NCBI GenBank assembly: GCA_029237775.1
Contig: JAQZBR010000009.1
Location: 71,708 to 135,707, forward strand
Origin: Bacteroidota bacterium
Lineage (GTDB): Bacteria; Bacteroidota; Bacteroidia; 2-12-FULL-35-15
Reading direction: 5' to 3'
DNA: 64,000 bases
The notes beneath the pieces are model-generated. The model saw nothing but the letters and a program-made list of their open reading frames with translations. It ran no database searches and was not told where the DNA came from. Position 1 is the stretch's first letter. Each line of letters starts with the position of its first letter. Made by a program: the position numbers and the translations under genes. This document shows, piece after piece, positions 34,187 through 42,253 of this stretch.

Positions 34187-35206
34187 TTAAAGTCCCATTG
34201 TTTTAATATAATCCTTGGGAGAAACACCAAACTTCTTTTTAAACTTTGCAGTGAAATGGCCTGAATGCTTATAACCCACCATTTTTGCGATCTCCTTTAT
34301 AGGATACGTTTCCTCCGCAATAAGCAATTTTGCTTTGCTCAAACGCTCATCCTGAAGAAGCTTGTTAATAGATGTGTTGTACAACAAACGGAACCCTTTC
34401 TTCAGCTTATTCTCATTCACACCTGTAAGCAAGGCGAGCTCTTTAATGGTAGGCGGCTGAATCAGGTTGGAGAGTAAACGATGCCGTGCTTCCATAATAA
34501 GCTCCATATCTTTCTTTCGCAAAACCGATTGCTTGTGGCTCGGCTCCAGATCATCTATGTATTGTTTTATCTGCATTGCCATGATCTCCAGTGTCTGCGA
34601 CTCCACATAAACACGCTTCACAAGGCCCTTATAATCGTTAGTCCTGATGTTCTGGATACTTTGTGCGATAGTGAGGCTATAGTGTCCCTGATAAAGGAAT
34701 GAACGTGAACATTCAATATCAAGAAAAACTTCCGAAAGATCTTTTGGCAAAGACGTAAGCGAATGCTCCAGCTTTTGGAGATACTTTTTTCGGTCGATCT
34801 CAATAGAATAGAAATAAACCTCTTTCTCGGCTGGGATCAGAAATTGCTGCTCATTTTTACACGATCCGCTTACCATTGAACCAAGCAAATTAGTCAGCTG
34901 ATATTGCAAACGATCAGCTTTTATGATATGTTTGAAGTCATTCTGAACACAAAAAATAAGGCGCAGCGGTTGAAATTCATCACAGGTATATTTAAGGATC
35001 ATGTCCTTTTTCAGCGTGCAGTGAAATAAAAGCATTCCTAAGCCATCACGGAAATCGACTGCTGAAACAAAGCCTTCGCCATGCGATTCGGGAATATTCA
35101 CACGGTGTTCCGCGTGCTCGTTGATTACTTCTGTTTTAAAGTGTTTAGCCAGGCTTTTGATCGTGGAATACACGTCATAAGTGTTAAAAATAACTTCTTT
35201 AGGCAT
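34187..35206 (-). CDS. AraC family transcriptional regulator
   Basis: The Met at 35206 is preferred over 35275: it starts MPKEVIFNTYDVYSTIK, and a TAATTTTG -7 element lies just upstream (35228-35235). The 339-residue protein has an N-terminal ligand or effector region of about 230 residues with no domain I recognise. The C-terminal double helix-turn-helix domain follows (ELALLTGVNENKLKKGFRLLY; PIKEIAKMVGYKHSGHFTAKFKKKFGVSPKDY). It should bind DNA as a regulator. It is the first gene of a two-gene unit with the response regulator. Confidence 0.9.
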   Translation of the reverse strand: MPKEVIFNTYDVYSTIKSLAKHFKTEVINEHAEHRVNIPESHGEGFVSAVDFRDGLGMLLFHCTLKKDMILKYTCDEFQPLRLIFCVQNDFKHIIKADRLQYQLTNLLGSMVSGSCKNEQQFLIPAEKEVYFYSIEIDRKKYLQKLEHSLTSLPKDLSEVFLDIECSRSFLYQGHYSLTIAQSIQNIRTNDYKGLVKRVYVESQTLEIMAMQIKQYIDDLEPSHKQSVLRKKDMELIMEARHRLLSNLIQPPTIKELALLTGVNENKLKKGFRLLYNTSINKLLQDERLSKAKLLIAEETYPIKEIAKMVGYKHSGHFTAKFKKKFGVSPKDYIKTMGL

Positions 35207-35227
35207 AGCTTTAGTTTTGAAGGTTGG

Positions 35228-35235
35228 CAAAATTA
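35228..35235 (-). promoter_or_regulatory. -7 element of the AraC/response-regulator unit
   Basis: Minus-strand TAATTTTG ends 21 bases before the preferred start codon. No clear -33. Confidence 0.4.
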
Positions 35236-35451
35236 ATTTATAATAATTACATTTTTTTGCCTGTAAATAGCACAAATAGAACTATCTGATATCAAGGAAA
35301 TGTACTTCAGAAAGAATCAGTTTTCGGAAGCAGGTCCTTATTCAACAAGGGATCGATATACAAAAAAGATAATCCACTTAGCTGTGAACAGGCATTTCAT
35401 TGTGAAGGAAAAACAATTATGCCATTGCAGCTTCGATAAAGCCGGAAGGAT

Positions 35452-36276
35452 TTAAAACAAAGACATTTGTTCGGAACGGATGGCTGAAACGACTCTTTCA
35501 GAAGCCGGCCCGACACTGACCTCATATACAGAGGTTTCTTCATAACGGGAAGCAACAACAATTTGAGTATCACCTGCGTGCTGCATGAACATCTCGTGTG
35601 CAAGTTCCGGGCTGTTATTGTTTTTGGAAAGATGAGATAATAAAAGGAGGCTCAGCTCCGGTGAACGGTGTGTTTTGAAGATATGCAGGGCCTGATGGTT
35701 TGATAAATGTCCATGTCCACCGCTGATCCGCTTTTTTAAATAGTAAGGATAATTGCCTTCATCCAACATTTTTGCATCATAATTCGCTTCAAGGAAAGCA
35801 GCATGGCATTTCTTAAAATTATTGATCAAATGCTCGCAAGGAGCGCCAATGTCTGTAAACACACCGATGTTCACTCCGTTTCCGCTTATTGTAAAACTGT
35901 ATGGATCGGCAGCATCATGATACTTTTTAAAAGGGACAATTGTAAGTCCACCTATAGTAATCTCTTCATGTGCTTCAAAAGATCTCACAAGCATAGGATC
36001 AATCCTCAGTTTCCCTGAAACAAGCGTCCGCTGGGTGATATATACAGGTAACTGATATTTTTTGGCCAGCACTTCCACTCCACGAATATGATCCGAATGT
36101 TCGTGTGAGACAAAAAGCGCTTTCACTTTCAGCATGGAAAGACCCAGACGTGCCATTCTCTTATCCGTTTCCCTGCAGGAAATCCCTGCATCAACCAATA
36201 CAGCCTCATCATCATTACCTACGTAATAACAATTGCCGTTGCTTCCGGAATTTAGGGAGGTGATAAAAAGAGACAT
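35452..36276 (-). CDS. MBL-fold metallo-hydrolase (WalJ/YycJ-like)
   Basis: The track start (36396) adds 40 unlikely residues; the Met at 36276 begins MSLFITSLNSGSNGNCYYVG, the normal family N-terminus, and gives 274 residues. Metal-binding motifs are VDAGISCRET, FVSHEHSDHIRGVEVL (HxHxDH), GVFTDIG and the later ANYD and GHLSNHQAL histidines. These match the YycJ/WalJ branch, implicated in DNA metabolism in Firmicutes; the role in Bacteroidota is unproven. Single gene with no operon partners. Confidence 0.9.
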   Translation of the reverse strand: MSLFITSLNSGSNGNCYYVGNDDEAVLVDAGISCRETDKRMARLGLSMLKVKALFVSHEHSDHIRGVEVLAKKYQLPVYITQRTLVSGKLRIDPMLVRSFEAHEEITIGGLTIVPFKKYHDAADPYSFTISGNGVNIGVFTDIGAPCEHLINNFKKCHAAFLEANYDAKMLDEGNYPYYLKKRISGGHGHLSNHQALHIFKTHRSPELSLLLLSHLSKNNNSPELAHEMFMQHAGDTQIVVASRYEETSVYEVSVGPASERVVSAIRSEQMSLF

Positions 36277-36410
36277 TGCGTTTGCAAAGAAACGAAATCG
36301 GTGGCAGATTTTCTCAGTCAACACTGATTTTGTTAGTAAAATATTTGCCGGAAGGGCTGAATTTAAAAGATTACAGACAATTAAGAAGGACGGCAAACGA
36401 AGAACATTAT

Positions 36411-36447
36411 CAAAAAAGAATCGCCCCTTAAAAGGAGCGATTGTTTT
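36411..36447 (-). terminator. Terminator after the 36.5-37.3 kb T9SS cargo gene
   Basis: Minus-strand stem aatcgct/(g)gcgatt with a pyrimidine/purine inner stem (ccttttaagg) is followed by cttttttg. Confidence 0.7.
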
Positions 36448-36451
36448 TGAA

Positions 36452-37312
36452 TCATTTTTTAACCCTGACTATCTTTTGTGAAAAGATACGATCAGCAGAA
36501 ACATATTCGAGGAAATAGCATCCCGGAGCAGTATCAGAATCAAGATCTATTCTTACATCGTTATTGAAGGTCTCTGCGCTGAACTCTATTTCTTTGCCAC
36601 AAACATCCTTTAATTTCAGGTTCATTATATTAAAACTGGGCGCATCAATATCTTTCAAAAAGAACATATCTGATACGGGATTCGGATAAACAAATACATG
36701 CTCCATTGAACGCTCTTTAATGCCGACCACAGCCGGAGCAGCTGAAAACTCCTTGATGTAACAGGAATCCTGGGCAACACATCTGACTTTGATCCAACCG
36801 TAAGAAATATTTCCTCCATTTTGATATTTCAGGCCCACGTGCTTGTCTCCGCCAACCCAGTCGTTTACATTTTTACTTGCCCCCTGATGTGCGGAATGAT
36901 CGGTGAGATACAAGGTTGTATTGTTCCAGACAGTATTCGTTGCATCGATTTGCTCGCCTGTAGCGAAAAACTTCGCCACATTCGTTACATCCCAGCTCAG
37001 GCTTCCGGGCGCATAAACAGAATCGATCCTCCCAAAAGCAATAGAAACATTCGGGTTCAATGAAGTTACGCTGATATATGCGGATGAGCCACCGGAACTG
37101 ATGGAGCCCTGTGCGACAAATTCAACATCGTTAGCGGCATCTCCAAACATATTTATTCCATAAACTTCGTGAGTGTAGGGAGTGATCGTGTAGTTAAGGA
37201 GCGTATCTGGGTTGATATCTGTGTAGTTCGGATATTGATACCCCGCCAATACAGACTGAGCGTTTATGTGACCGGTGGTAAAAAGTAAAACAGGTAGTAA
37301 AAATTTCTTCAT
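36452..37312 (-). CDS. Secreted T9SS type-A cargo protein
   Basis: A 286-residue protein with a signal peptide (MKKFLLPVLLFTTGHINAQ). The mature part (20-200) is a beta-rich domain with an EFVAQGSISSGGSSAYISV segment and GNISYGWIKVRCV, which I know from many Bacteroidota extracellular proteins without assigned function. The last 75 residues (VYPNPVSDMFFLKD..., LKDVCGKEIEF, PGCYFLEYVSADR, QKIVRV) are the type-A T9SS sorting domain. It should be secreted or attached to the cell surface. Monocistronic with its own terminator. Confidence 0.85.
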   Translation of the reverse strand: MKKFLLPVLLFTTGHINAQSVLAGYQYPNYTDINPDTLLNYTITPYTHEVYGINMFGDAANDVEFVAQGSISSGGSSAYISVTSLNPNVSIAFGRIDSVYAPGSLSWDVTNVAKFFATGEQIDATNTVWNNTTLYLTDHSAHQGASKNVNDWVGGDKHVGLKYQNGGNISYGWIKVRCVAQDSCYIKEFSAAPAVVGIKERSMEHVFVYPNPVSDMFFLKDIDAPSFNIMNLKLKDVCGKEIEFSAETFNNDVRIDLDSDTAPGCYFLEYVSADRIFSQKIVRVKK

Positions 37313-37422
37313 TTTTGATGCTATTAATGGTGGATACTATCGGTCAAAAGCTAAAAAAATGTGCCTTTTTAGTGCCTGATGGAACTTTGTAGGAGACTAA
37401 CCAGATTTTTATTACAAGAAAT

Positions 37423-37474
37423 TGTTTATTATAATAAACATTAAACGTACTTTTACTAAAAATAATAAACATTA
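37423..37474. promoter_or_regulatory. Palindromic operator candidate before the HipB-like gene
   Basis: A perfect 18-base palindrome tgtttattataataaaca (37423-37440) is followed by a second copy of its right half. The 12-mer taataaacatta at 37432 recurs exactly at 37463-37474, 31 bases on (three helix turns), abutting the start codon. Likely an autoregulatory site. Confidence 0.65.
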
Positions 37475-37791
37475 TGAATTTAAGAAAGCCGATATTGGCT
37501 CCTGCAGCGCTACGCATCCTGAATGAGATGGGAAACCATATTAAACTGGCCAGGTTAAGGAGAAAATTGAGCGCAACCCAGATATCGGAAAGGGCAAATA
37601 TCAGCAGAGCGACCTTGTGGCAAATAGAAAAAGGTGCCCCAAGTGTGGCAATGGGAATTTACTGCCAGGTCCTGTTTGTCCTTAACCTGGAAAAAGATCT
37701 GTTGAAAATAGCGAGTGAAGATGTTCAGGGAAAGAAACTAATGGAAGAAAGTCTATTGAAAAAGAGAGCGCCAAGGAGAAAGCTGAATTAA
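37474..37791 (+). CDS. Orphan HipB-like XRE family regulator
   Basis: A 105-residue protein with one helix-turn-helix domain (about 20-75: NHIKLARLRRKLSATQISERANISRATLWQIEKG summarised by ARLRRKLSA...SRATLWQIEKG). The segment following, QVLFVLNLEKDLLKIASEDVQGKKL, and the basic tail KKRAPRRK are the pattern I know from the antitoxin-like partners of HipA-family kinases. No HipA gene is present; the next gene is a flavin oxidase 19 bases on. It may be a lone regulator that has lost its toxin. A palindromic operator abuts its start, which fits autoregulation. Confidence 0.85.
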   Translation: MNLRKPILAPAALRILNEMGNHIKLARLRRKLSATQISERANISRATLWQIEKGAPSVAMGIYCQVLFVLNLEKDLLKIASEDVQGKKLMEESLLKKRAPRRKLN

Positions 37792-37810
37792 CGATTATAG
37801 CGTTTCACCA

Positions 37811-39349
37811 ATGCTTGAAGATACGAATTACCAAATAAACTTATATTTACCCCTCATTAATCTAAAGAACTTAGGAATGCAGACTGAACAATTATTTGCG
37901 GACATCCCATGTATTGACTCAAAAGAATCTGACAGCTTTCAATCAAATATTACTGAGTACAAACCAAAGACCTTGCTTGGCGTTCTTCGTCCTCAAAATT
38001 TAAAGCAGGTAAAAGAGCTTATAAAAACAGCGAACAACAAACAGGTTAAGATCTATCCATATAGTTCAGGCATGAATTGGGGGCAGGGATCGAAGTTGCC
38101 GCTAGCAGATGAGAGTATGCTCGTTGACCTCTCTCAGATGAATCGAATTATTGAAATAAATGAAAAATACAAATATGTTATCATTGAAGCCGGAGTCACG
38201 CAGGAACAGCTTTCAAACGCTTTAAAAAACACCTGCTTTAAAGTCCCTGTTACCGGTTCTTCAGCGCAGACCAGTGTTGTCGGGAATATATTGGAAAGAG
38301 GGGCCACCGGCTTTAATATCAGAAACAGCCTTCTTATGGGCATGGAAGTGGTGTTAGGAAATGGAAAAACAGTAAGAACGGGAATGTGGCATTTCTTTAA
38401 GGATGATGACTCTTCTGAGAACAAATTTTTAACTTATTCGAAAGGCCTGGGTCCGGATCTTAACGGATTGTTTGCGCAGTCAAATTTCGGGATAATCACA
38501 AAAGTTATTCTTAAGCTTCTACCTAAAAAAGAAGGGCTTATTCTACATGCTGAAGCCACTGAAAAAGATCTTTCTTCTTTGGTAGATATTCTTTACGATT
38601 TCAATCAGACCGGAATCACAAATGGCTGGAACCTGATCACTAACAAGAATGATCCTCGGACTGCAGTGAATGGTCAATATAAATATGCAGGAGAGTGGAT
38701 TGCATTAACAGCTATTGAAGGCGCAACACCAGAAATTACAGAACTCTTAAAAAAAGAAGCGCTCCAAAAGTTAAAACCGGTTTGTCATTTTATTGATTTT
38801 ATAAGCACAACAACTGAGCAAGATAAATACAACAACCCTTATTTTAAGATCCTCATTGATGTGTACAATGGAATCCCGTCAAATTACAGTCTCGAAACAA
38901 TGGCACAAATGACGGGTGTAAACCTCAACGGCAATTACAGCATTGATGAGAACAAAGAAATGGTTGGTTTCTCTGTAGCATTGCCGGCAGTACCTTTCGA
39001 TGGTTCAACGGTTGTTAAAGTAAACAGTGTGATCAAGGAAATTTCAGTACGTCTGAATGTTCATCCTTTCTACAACTTCGGTTCACTTGACTCAGAAACA
39101 TTCGAAGGCTTTTACAGAGTCTATTTTAGCCGTACGGATGAGACTGCAGTCCGCCTGGCGCACGAATGGAATAAGGAAGTGCATCTCACTCTTGAGAATA
39201 TCGGGATCTTCCCCTACAGAACCAATATCGACCGCATGGATCATTATGTTAACCGTAAAGAGGACGATTTCTGGAACACGATAAAAGATCTTAAATCAGT
39301 TCTTGATCCGAATAATATCATTGCACCGGGTAGGTATTGTATGATGTAA
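37811..39349 (+). CDS. FAD-binding oxidase, vanillyl-alcohol/4-cresol dehydrogenase type
   Basis: A 512-residue flavoprotein with the PCMH FAD-binding domain (about 45-250). KIYPYSSGMNWGQGSKLP, VDLSQMNRIIEIN, VIIEAGVTQEQLSNAL, VTGSSAQTSVVGNILERG and FAQSNFGIITKVILKLLPKK are its hallmarks, matching the VAO/p-cresol methylhydroxylase branch. The C-terminal substrate domain ends in LDPNNIIAPGRY. It should oxidise a small alcohol, phenol or hydroxy acid in the cytoplasm; the substrate is unknown. An alternative start is Met at 37877 (MQTEQLF), which has a better spaced purine tract. It may be co-transcribed with the HipB-like gene. Confidence 0.85.
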   Translation: MLEDTNYQINLYLPLINLKNLGMQTEQLFADIPCIDSKESDSFQSNITEYKPKTLLGVLRPQNLKQVKELIKTANNKQVKIYPYSSGMNWGQGSKLPLADESMLVDLSQMNRIIEINEKYKYVIIEAGVTQEQLSNALKNTCFKVPVTGSSAQTSVVGNILERGATGFNIRNSLLMGMEVVLGNGKTVRTGMWHFFKDDDSSENKFLTYSKGLGPDLNGLFAQSNFGIITKVILKLLPKKEGLILHAEATEKDLSSLVDILYDFNQTGITNGWNLITNKNDPRTAVNGQYKYAGEWIALTAIEGATPEITELLKKEALQKLKPVCHFIDFISTTTEQDKYNNPYFKILIDVYNGIPSNYSLETMAQMTGVNLNGNYSIDENKEMVGFSVALPAVPFDGSTVVKVNSVIKEISVRLNVHPFYNFGSLDSETFEGFYRVYFSRTDETAVRLAHEWNKEVHLTLENIGIFPYRTNIDRMDHYVNRKEDDFWNTIKDLKSVLDPNNIIAPGRYCMM

Positions 39350-40609
39350 TTAGAAAGCCAAACTGCTTAAGCGGGGATTTACTGTATTACTGAATTTAGA
39401 TCCAAATCTATACGTTATTCCGGAACTCATATTAAACACATAGCTGGTAGCTATCTCTTTACGATGCAGGAGCTGCTCATCCCTGCTTGTCCCTCCTTTG
39501 GGAAGCGACATTTGATCATGCACTAACACATAAGCGGTGTAAATACTGAAATAAAACCCTTTAAAGAGCCGAATGTCTATATTGGCTGATAAGGAAAGAT
39601 GGTTCTTTTTTAAATCATTAAAATAATGAGAACCACTCAAAGAGAACCCGGCACTTCCCCAAGGCTGCGTCACCCCAAGTGAGATACTCAGCGAGTTCTG
39701 AAAAAGATCTTCTTCAATCTCATCATAAATGGTGGTATCAGTATACTTATAATGGTTAGCTGAAATGAACCAATCAATCGTCAGGCTTTTTTGCTGCCAC
39801 TTTGAATACGGAAAAAAATTATACTCTATCCCGGGCGCACCCGAAATATAAAGTTTTTGATTATTATACGTAGCACTGCCCCCCTTCCCAAATAACCCCG
39901 CAGACCAATGCTTATTTATACTTTTAATGCACCTGCCGTATGCCTGGCGTGTATCAGTAAAAGTCAATGACGTATCATCATTCTCGGATATAAAACGGCT
40001 GACAGAATAATCTGCATTAAGCTCAAGATCTATTTTAATTTTCTCCGTTGTCTTGTTTACAGAAACCGCAGCTCCATAATTCTGATTGAAAGAAGCCCTT
40101 TCACCATCAATATTTGCAGCTATTGTAGTATTCACGATCCAGGACCTCCATTTGTCGATGACTTCAAAAGAAGAGTCGGGTATTTCATCGCACCCTATTT
40201 GAAGGTGAGACGCGAATTTCGTATGAGAAACATATCTTACCAATCCCAATTTTATAACCTGAATTAACTCCCTTCTCGTATCATCTTCCATATTACCTGA
40301 GTTAGTTAAATAAATCAGTGTATCAGAAATAGAATGGAAACTTTTCAATCCTATAAAACATACAGTATACTTTATCCCTTCTACGCTCGCTGGTTGAGCC
40401 GCAATGAAAACATCTACATCTGCAGATTGTCTGTCGCGAACATAATTTACAAATTTGATCTCTGTTTTTATAAAGTCTTCGTAGCAGGAACTACAGTTTA
40501 TAAATACAGTTAAGACATTCCCTTCCGGAAGCGATTTTTCAAGAAGAGCTTGGGCAAAGGCACAGGGGTACAGCGGCCATATTAAAATGGCTAAAAGTTT
40601 AGCTTTCAT
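39350..40609 (-). CDS. Putative outer-membrane beta-barrel with N-terminal CSSC domain
   Basis: A 419-residue protein with a signal peptide (MKAKLLAILIWPLYPCAFAQ). Residues about 25-150 form a periplasmic domain containing FINCSSCYEDFIKTEIKFVNY and VRDRQSADVDVFI, then RRELIQVIKLGLVRYV. The rest (150-419) alternates polar and hydrophobic residues and ends SSLAF, like a 10-12-strand outer-membrane barrel. I recall similar N-terminal phrases in uncharacterised barrel proteins of Bacteroidota and Acidobacteria but know no function. It is the third gene of an operon with an ECF sigma factor and a single-pass protein that also carries CSSC. Confidence 0.7.
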   Translation of the reverse strand: MKAKLLAILIWPLYPCAFAQALLEKSLPEGNVLTVFINCSSCYEDFIKTEIKFVNYVRDRQSADVDVFIAAQPASVEGIKYTVCFIGLKSFHSISDTLIYLTNSGNMEDDTRRELIQVIKLGLVRYVSHTKFASHLQIGCDEIPDSSFEVIDKWRSWIVNTTIAANIDGERASFNQNYGAAVSVNKTTEKIKIDLELNADYSVSRFISENDDTSLTFTDTRQAYGRCIKSINKHWSAGLFGKGGSATYNNQKLYISGAPGIEYNFFPYSKWQQKSLTIDWFISANHYKYTDTTIYDEIEEDLFQNSLSISLGVTQPWGSAGFSLSGSHYFNDLKKNHLSLSANIDIRLFKGFYFSIYTAYVLVHDQMSLPKGGTSRDEQLLHRKEIATSYVFNMSSGITYRFGSKFSNTVNPRLSSLAF

Positions 40610-40641
40610 ATAAATACTTTTAAAGAAAAATTGCTAGTAGC

Positions 40642-41544
40642 TTAGTTCTCCACCATTACTTCACCTAAGCCCTTTATTGCTACGATGTCACCTGACTGGG
40701 CATCAGGAAAAAAAAGAAACAGATTTATCTCATTAGTGTAATGGGCGGCAAACGCGCTCGAACGGAAGTTTTTACCGAAATAATTCTTTGGGCCAAGGCT
40801 GAGGAATGCTGGATGAATTACAGAACCATCATTCTTAACCAGAGAAATATTTTTAAAGCCACTCTCCAGTTTCAATCTTTGCTGAGGTTTTGGAGTTACA
40901 GTGACTAGCAGAGCTATCAGGTTTCTTTCTAATTCCGAACAATCCACGTTATCAAAGTCGCATGAACTGCAATCCCATCCCGATACATATTTAAGGGACA
41001 GCGGTAATTCACAATAGTTATCCGATTTCCAGATAACGCATCGGCCATTCAAAGTTGGTTTAAATTCTTTTTTGACTTTTTGGTTTGCAGTTTTACTCGC
41101 TAAAGTTTTAGAAGTGTCTTTCTTAGCAGTATTGGACTCAACTATAACCACAGGTTCCATATGTTGAACAGAATTTATTCCCTCCATAACATCTATAGAC
41201 GAGTCTTTGACAGTTTGAGTCTTTTCGGGCAAGCTTTCAACTTGCTTCAGAACCTGCACTTTTTTTTGAATAAAAGCAACTGAATCGATAAAGGCTGAAT
41301 CCTGAGTATTCGCTGAATCTATTGCTGTAATTGATTTATGCTTGGGAACTGAATTTTTAATTTTGACATAAATGACTACCCCGGTTACCACAGTAAGGCA
41401 CAATCCAATTTTAATAAGCAGTGTCTTAAAAGCCGCAGCTTTTGCTGCGCCTGCGTTTACTTTAACTTTACTGAAGTCCATTCCTTCTTTAAACTGCTCT
41501 TGAGTCAGCTCCGGACGATATGTCAATAGTTTATAATCTTTCAT
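40642..41544 (-). CDS. Single-pass membrane protein, possible anti-sigma factor
   Basis: A 300-residue protein: about 45 cytoplasmic residues (MKDYKLLTYRPELTQEQFKEG...), one transmembrane segment (LLIKIGLCLTVVTGVVIYV, about 42-62), a long Ser/Lys/Val spacer (65-165) and a C-terminal periplasmic domain with GWDCSSCDFDNVDC and CVIWKSDNYCELPLSLKYVSG. The position between an ECF sigma gene (14 bases upstream) and a beta-barrel gene (32 bases downstream) suggests that the short cytoplasmic end holds the sigma factor. It lacks a recognisable zinc anti-sigma motif, so this is inference from position and topology. Confidence 0.7.
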   Translation of the reverse strand: MKDYKLLTYRPELTQEQFKEGMDFSKVKVNAGAAKAAAFKTLLIKIGLCLTVVTGVVIYVKIKNSVPKHKSITAIDSANTQDSAFIDSVAFIQKKVQVLKQVESLPEKTQTVKDSSIDVMEGINSVQHMEPVVIVESNTAKKDTSKTLASKTANQKVKKEFKPTLNGRCVIWKSDNYCELPLSLKYVSGWDCSSCDFDNVDCSELERNLIALLVTVTPKPQQRLKLESGFKNISLVKNDGSVIHPAFLSLGPKNYFGKNFRSSAFAAHYTNEINLFLFFPDAQSGDIVAIKGLGEVMVEN

Positions 41545-41558
41545 TTTTAAAACTTTAT

Positions 41559-42116
41559 TTAAACTCTTGCGTATGCACTTCTAAGTTTATCTAAAACCCG
41601 GTAAGTTTTTACTTTTGCATGGTTTTCTGAAACGCCCAGGATTTGTGCTACTTCAGCAAAAGGCCTCTCTTCAAAAAAACGCAACTCAATAAGCAACAGA
41701 TCTTCATCCGATAAATACGTAAGAGCTCGCTTCAGATTCGAAATCAGTTCATTCTTTTCCATTGCGGTTTCTGCGGCAATATTTTTAATTCCTTTTTCAT
41801 CCAGACTAATCGCTCTAAGCTTTTTTGAATCTCTATAAAATTGATTGATCTCATTAATTGCAATCCTGAAGAGCCAACTGGAAAAAGGAAATCCCTTATC
41901 CTTATACTTTCCTATATTGGTTAGTGCCTTAGTAAATACAACAGATACGATTTCTTTAGTATCGTCAAATGATTCAACCCGCTTGTAAACGAACCTGATC
42001 ATCCCTTCATAATATTTCACATACAAAGGTTCAAAACAAGCAGGACTTGTTTTTGATCTTTCAACCTGTTCCTTTTCTGTGAGCATTCTATTTGCGATGT
42101 TTTTCTGAATATGCAA
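41559..42116 (-). CDS. ECF-type RNA polymerase sigma factor
   Basis: A 185-residue sigma-70 family protein. Region 2 (about 25-95) includes VKYYEGMIRFVYKRVESFDDTKEIVSVVFTKAL and FSSWLFRIAINEINQFYR. Region 4 (about 125-180) includes LSDEDLLLIELRFFEERPFAEVAQILGVSENHAKVKTYRVLDKLR. It should direct RNA polymerase to a small envelope-related regulon, probably including its own operon. It is the first gene of a three-gene minus-strand unit. The track's Met (MHIQKNIANRMLTEK) and the internal Met (MLTEK) are both possible starts. Confidence 0.93.
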   Translation of the reverse strand: MHIQKNIANRMLTEKEQVERSKTSPACFEPLYVKYYEGMIRFVYKRVESFDDTKEIVSVVFTKALTNIGKYKDKGFPFSSWLFRIAINEINQFYRDSKKLRAISLDEKGIKNIAAETAMEKNELISNLKRALTYLSDEDLLLIELRFFEERPFAEVAQILGVSENHAKVKTYRVLDKLRSAYARV

Positions 42117-42253
42117 CGGAGCATATTACAATAAGATACAAAAATTGAAAAATTAAATTCGGGAATCGCCCTAAAAACAATAAACCTCACCTTGTTTCGA
42201 TGATTAGGTTTAATGTAGGCTATAAATTATAATGCGGAGGAGGGCAATTAATA

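Noticed and set aside
37474-37791. Complete type II toxin-antitoxin module
   Set aside because: Only the HipB-like part is present; no HipA-like kinase ORF occurs on either side.
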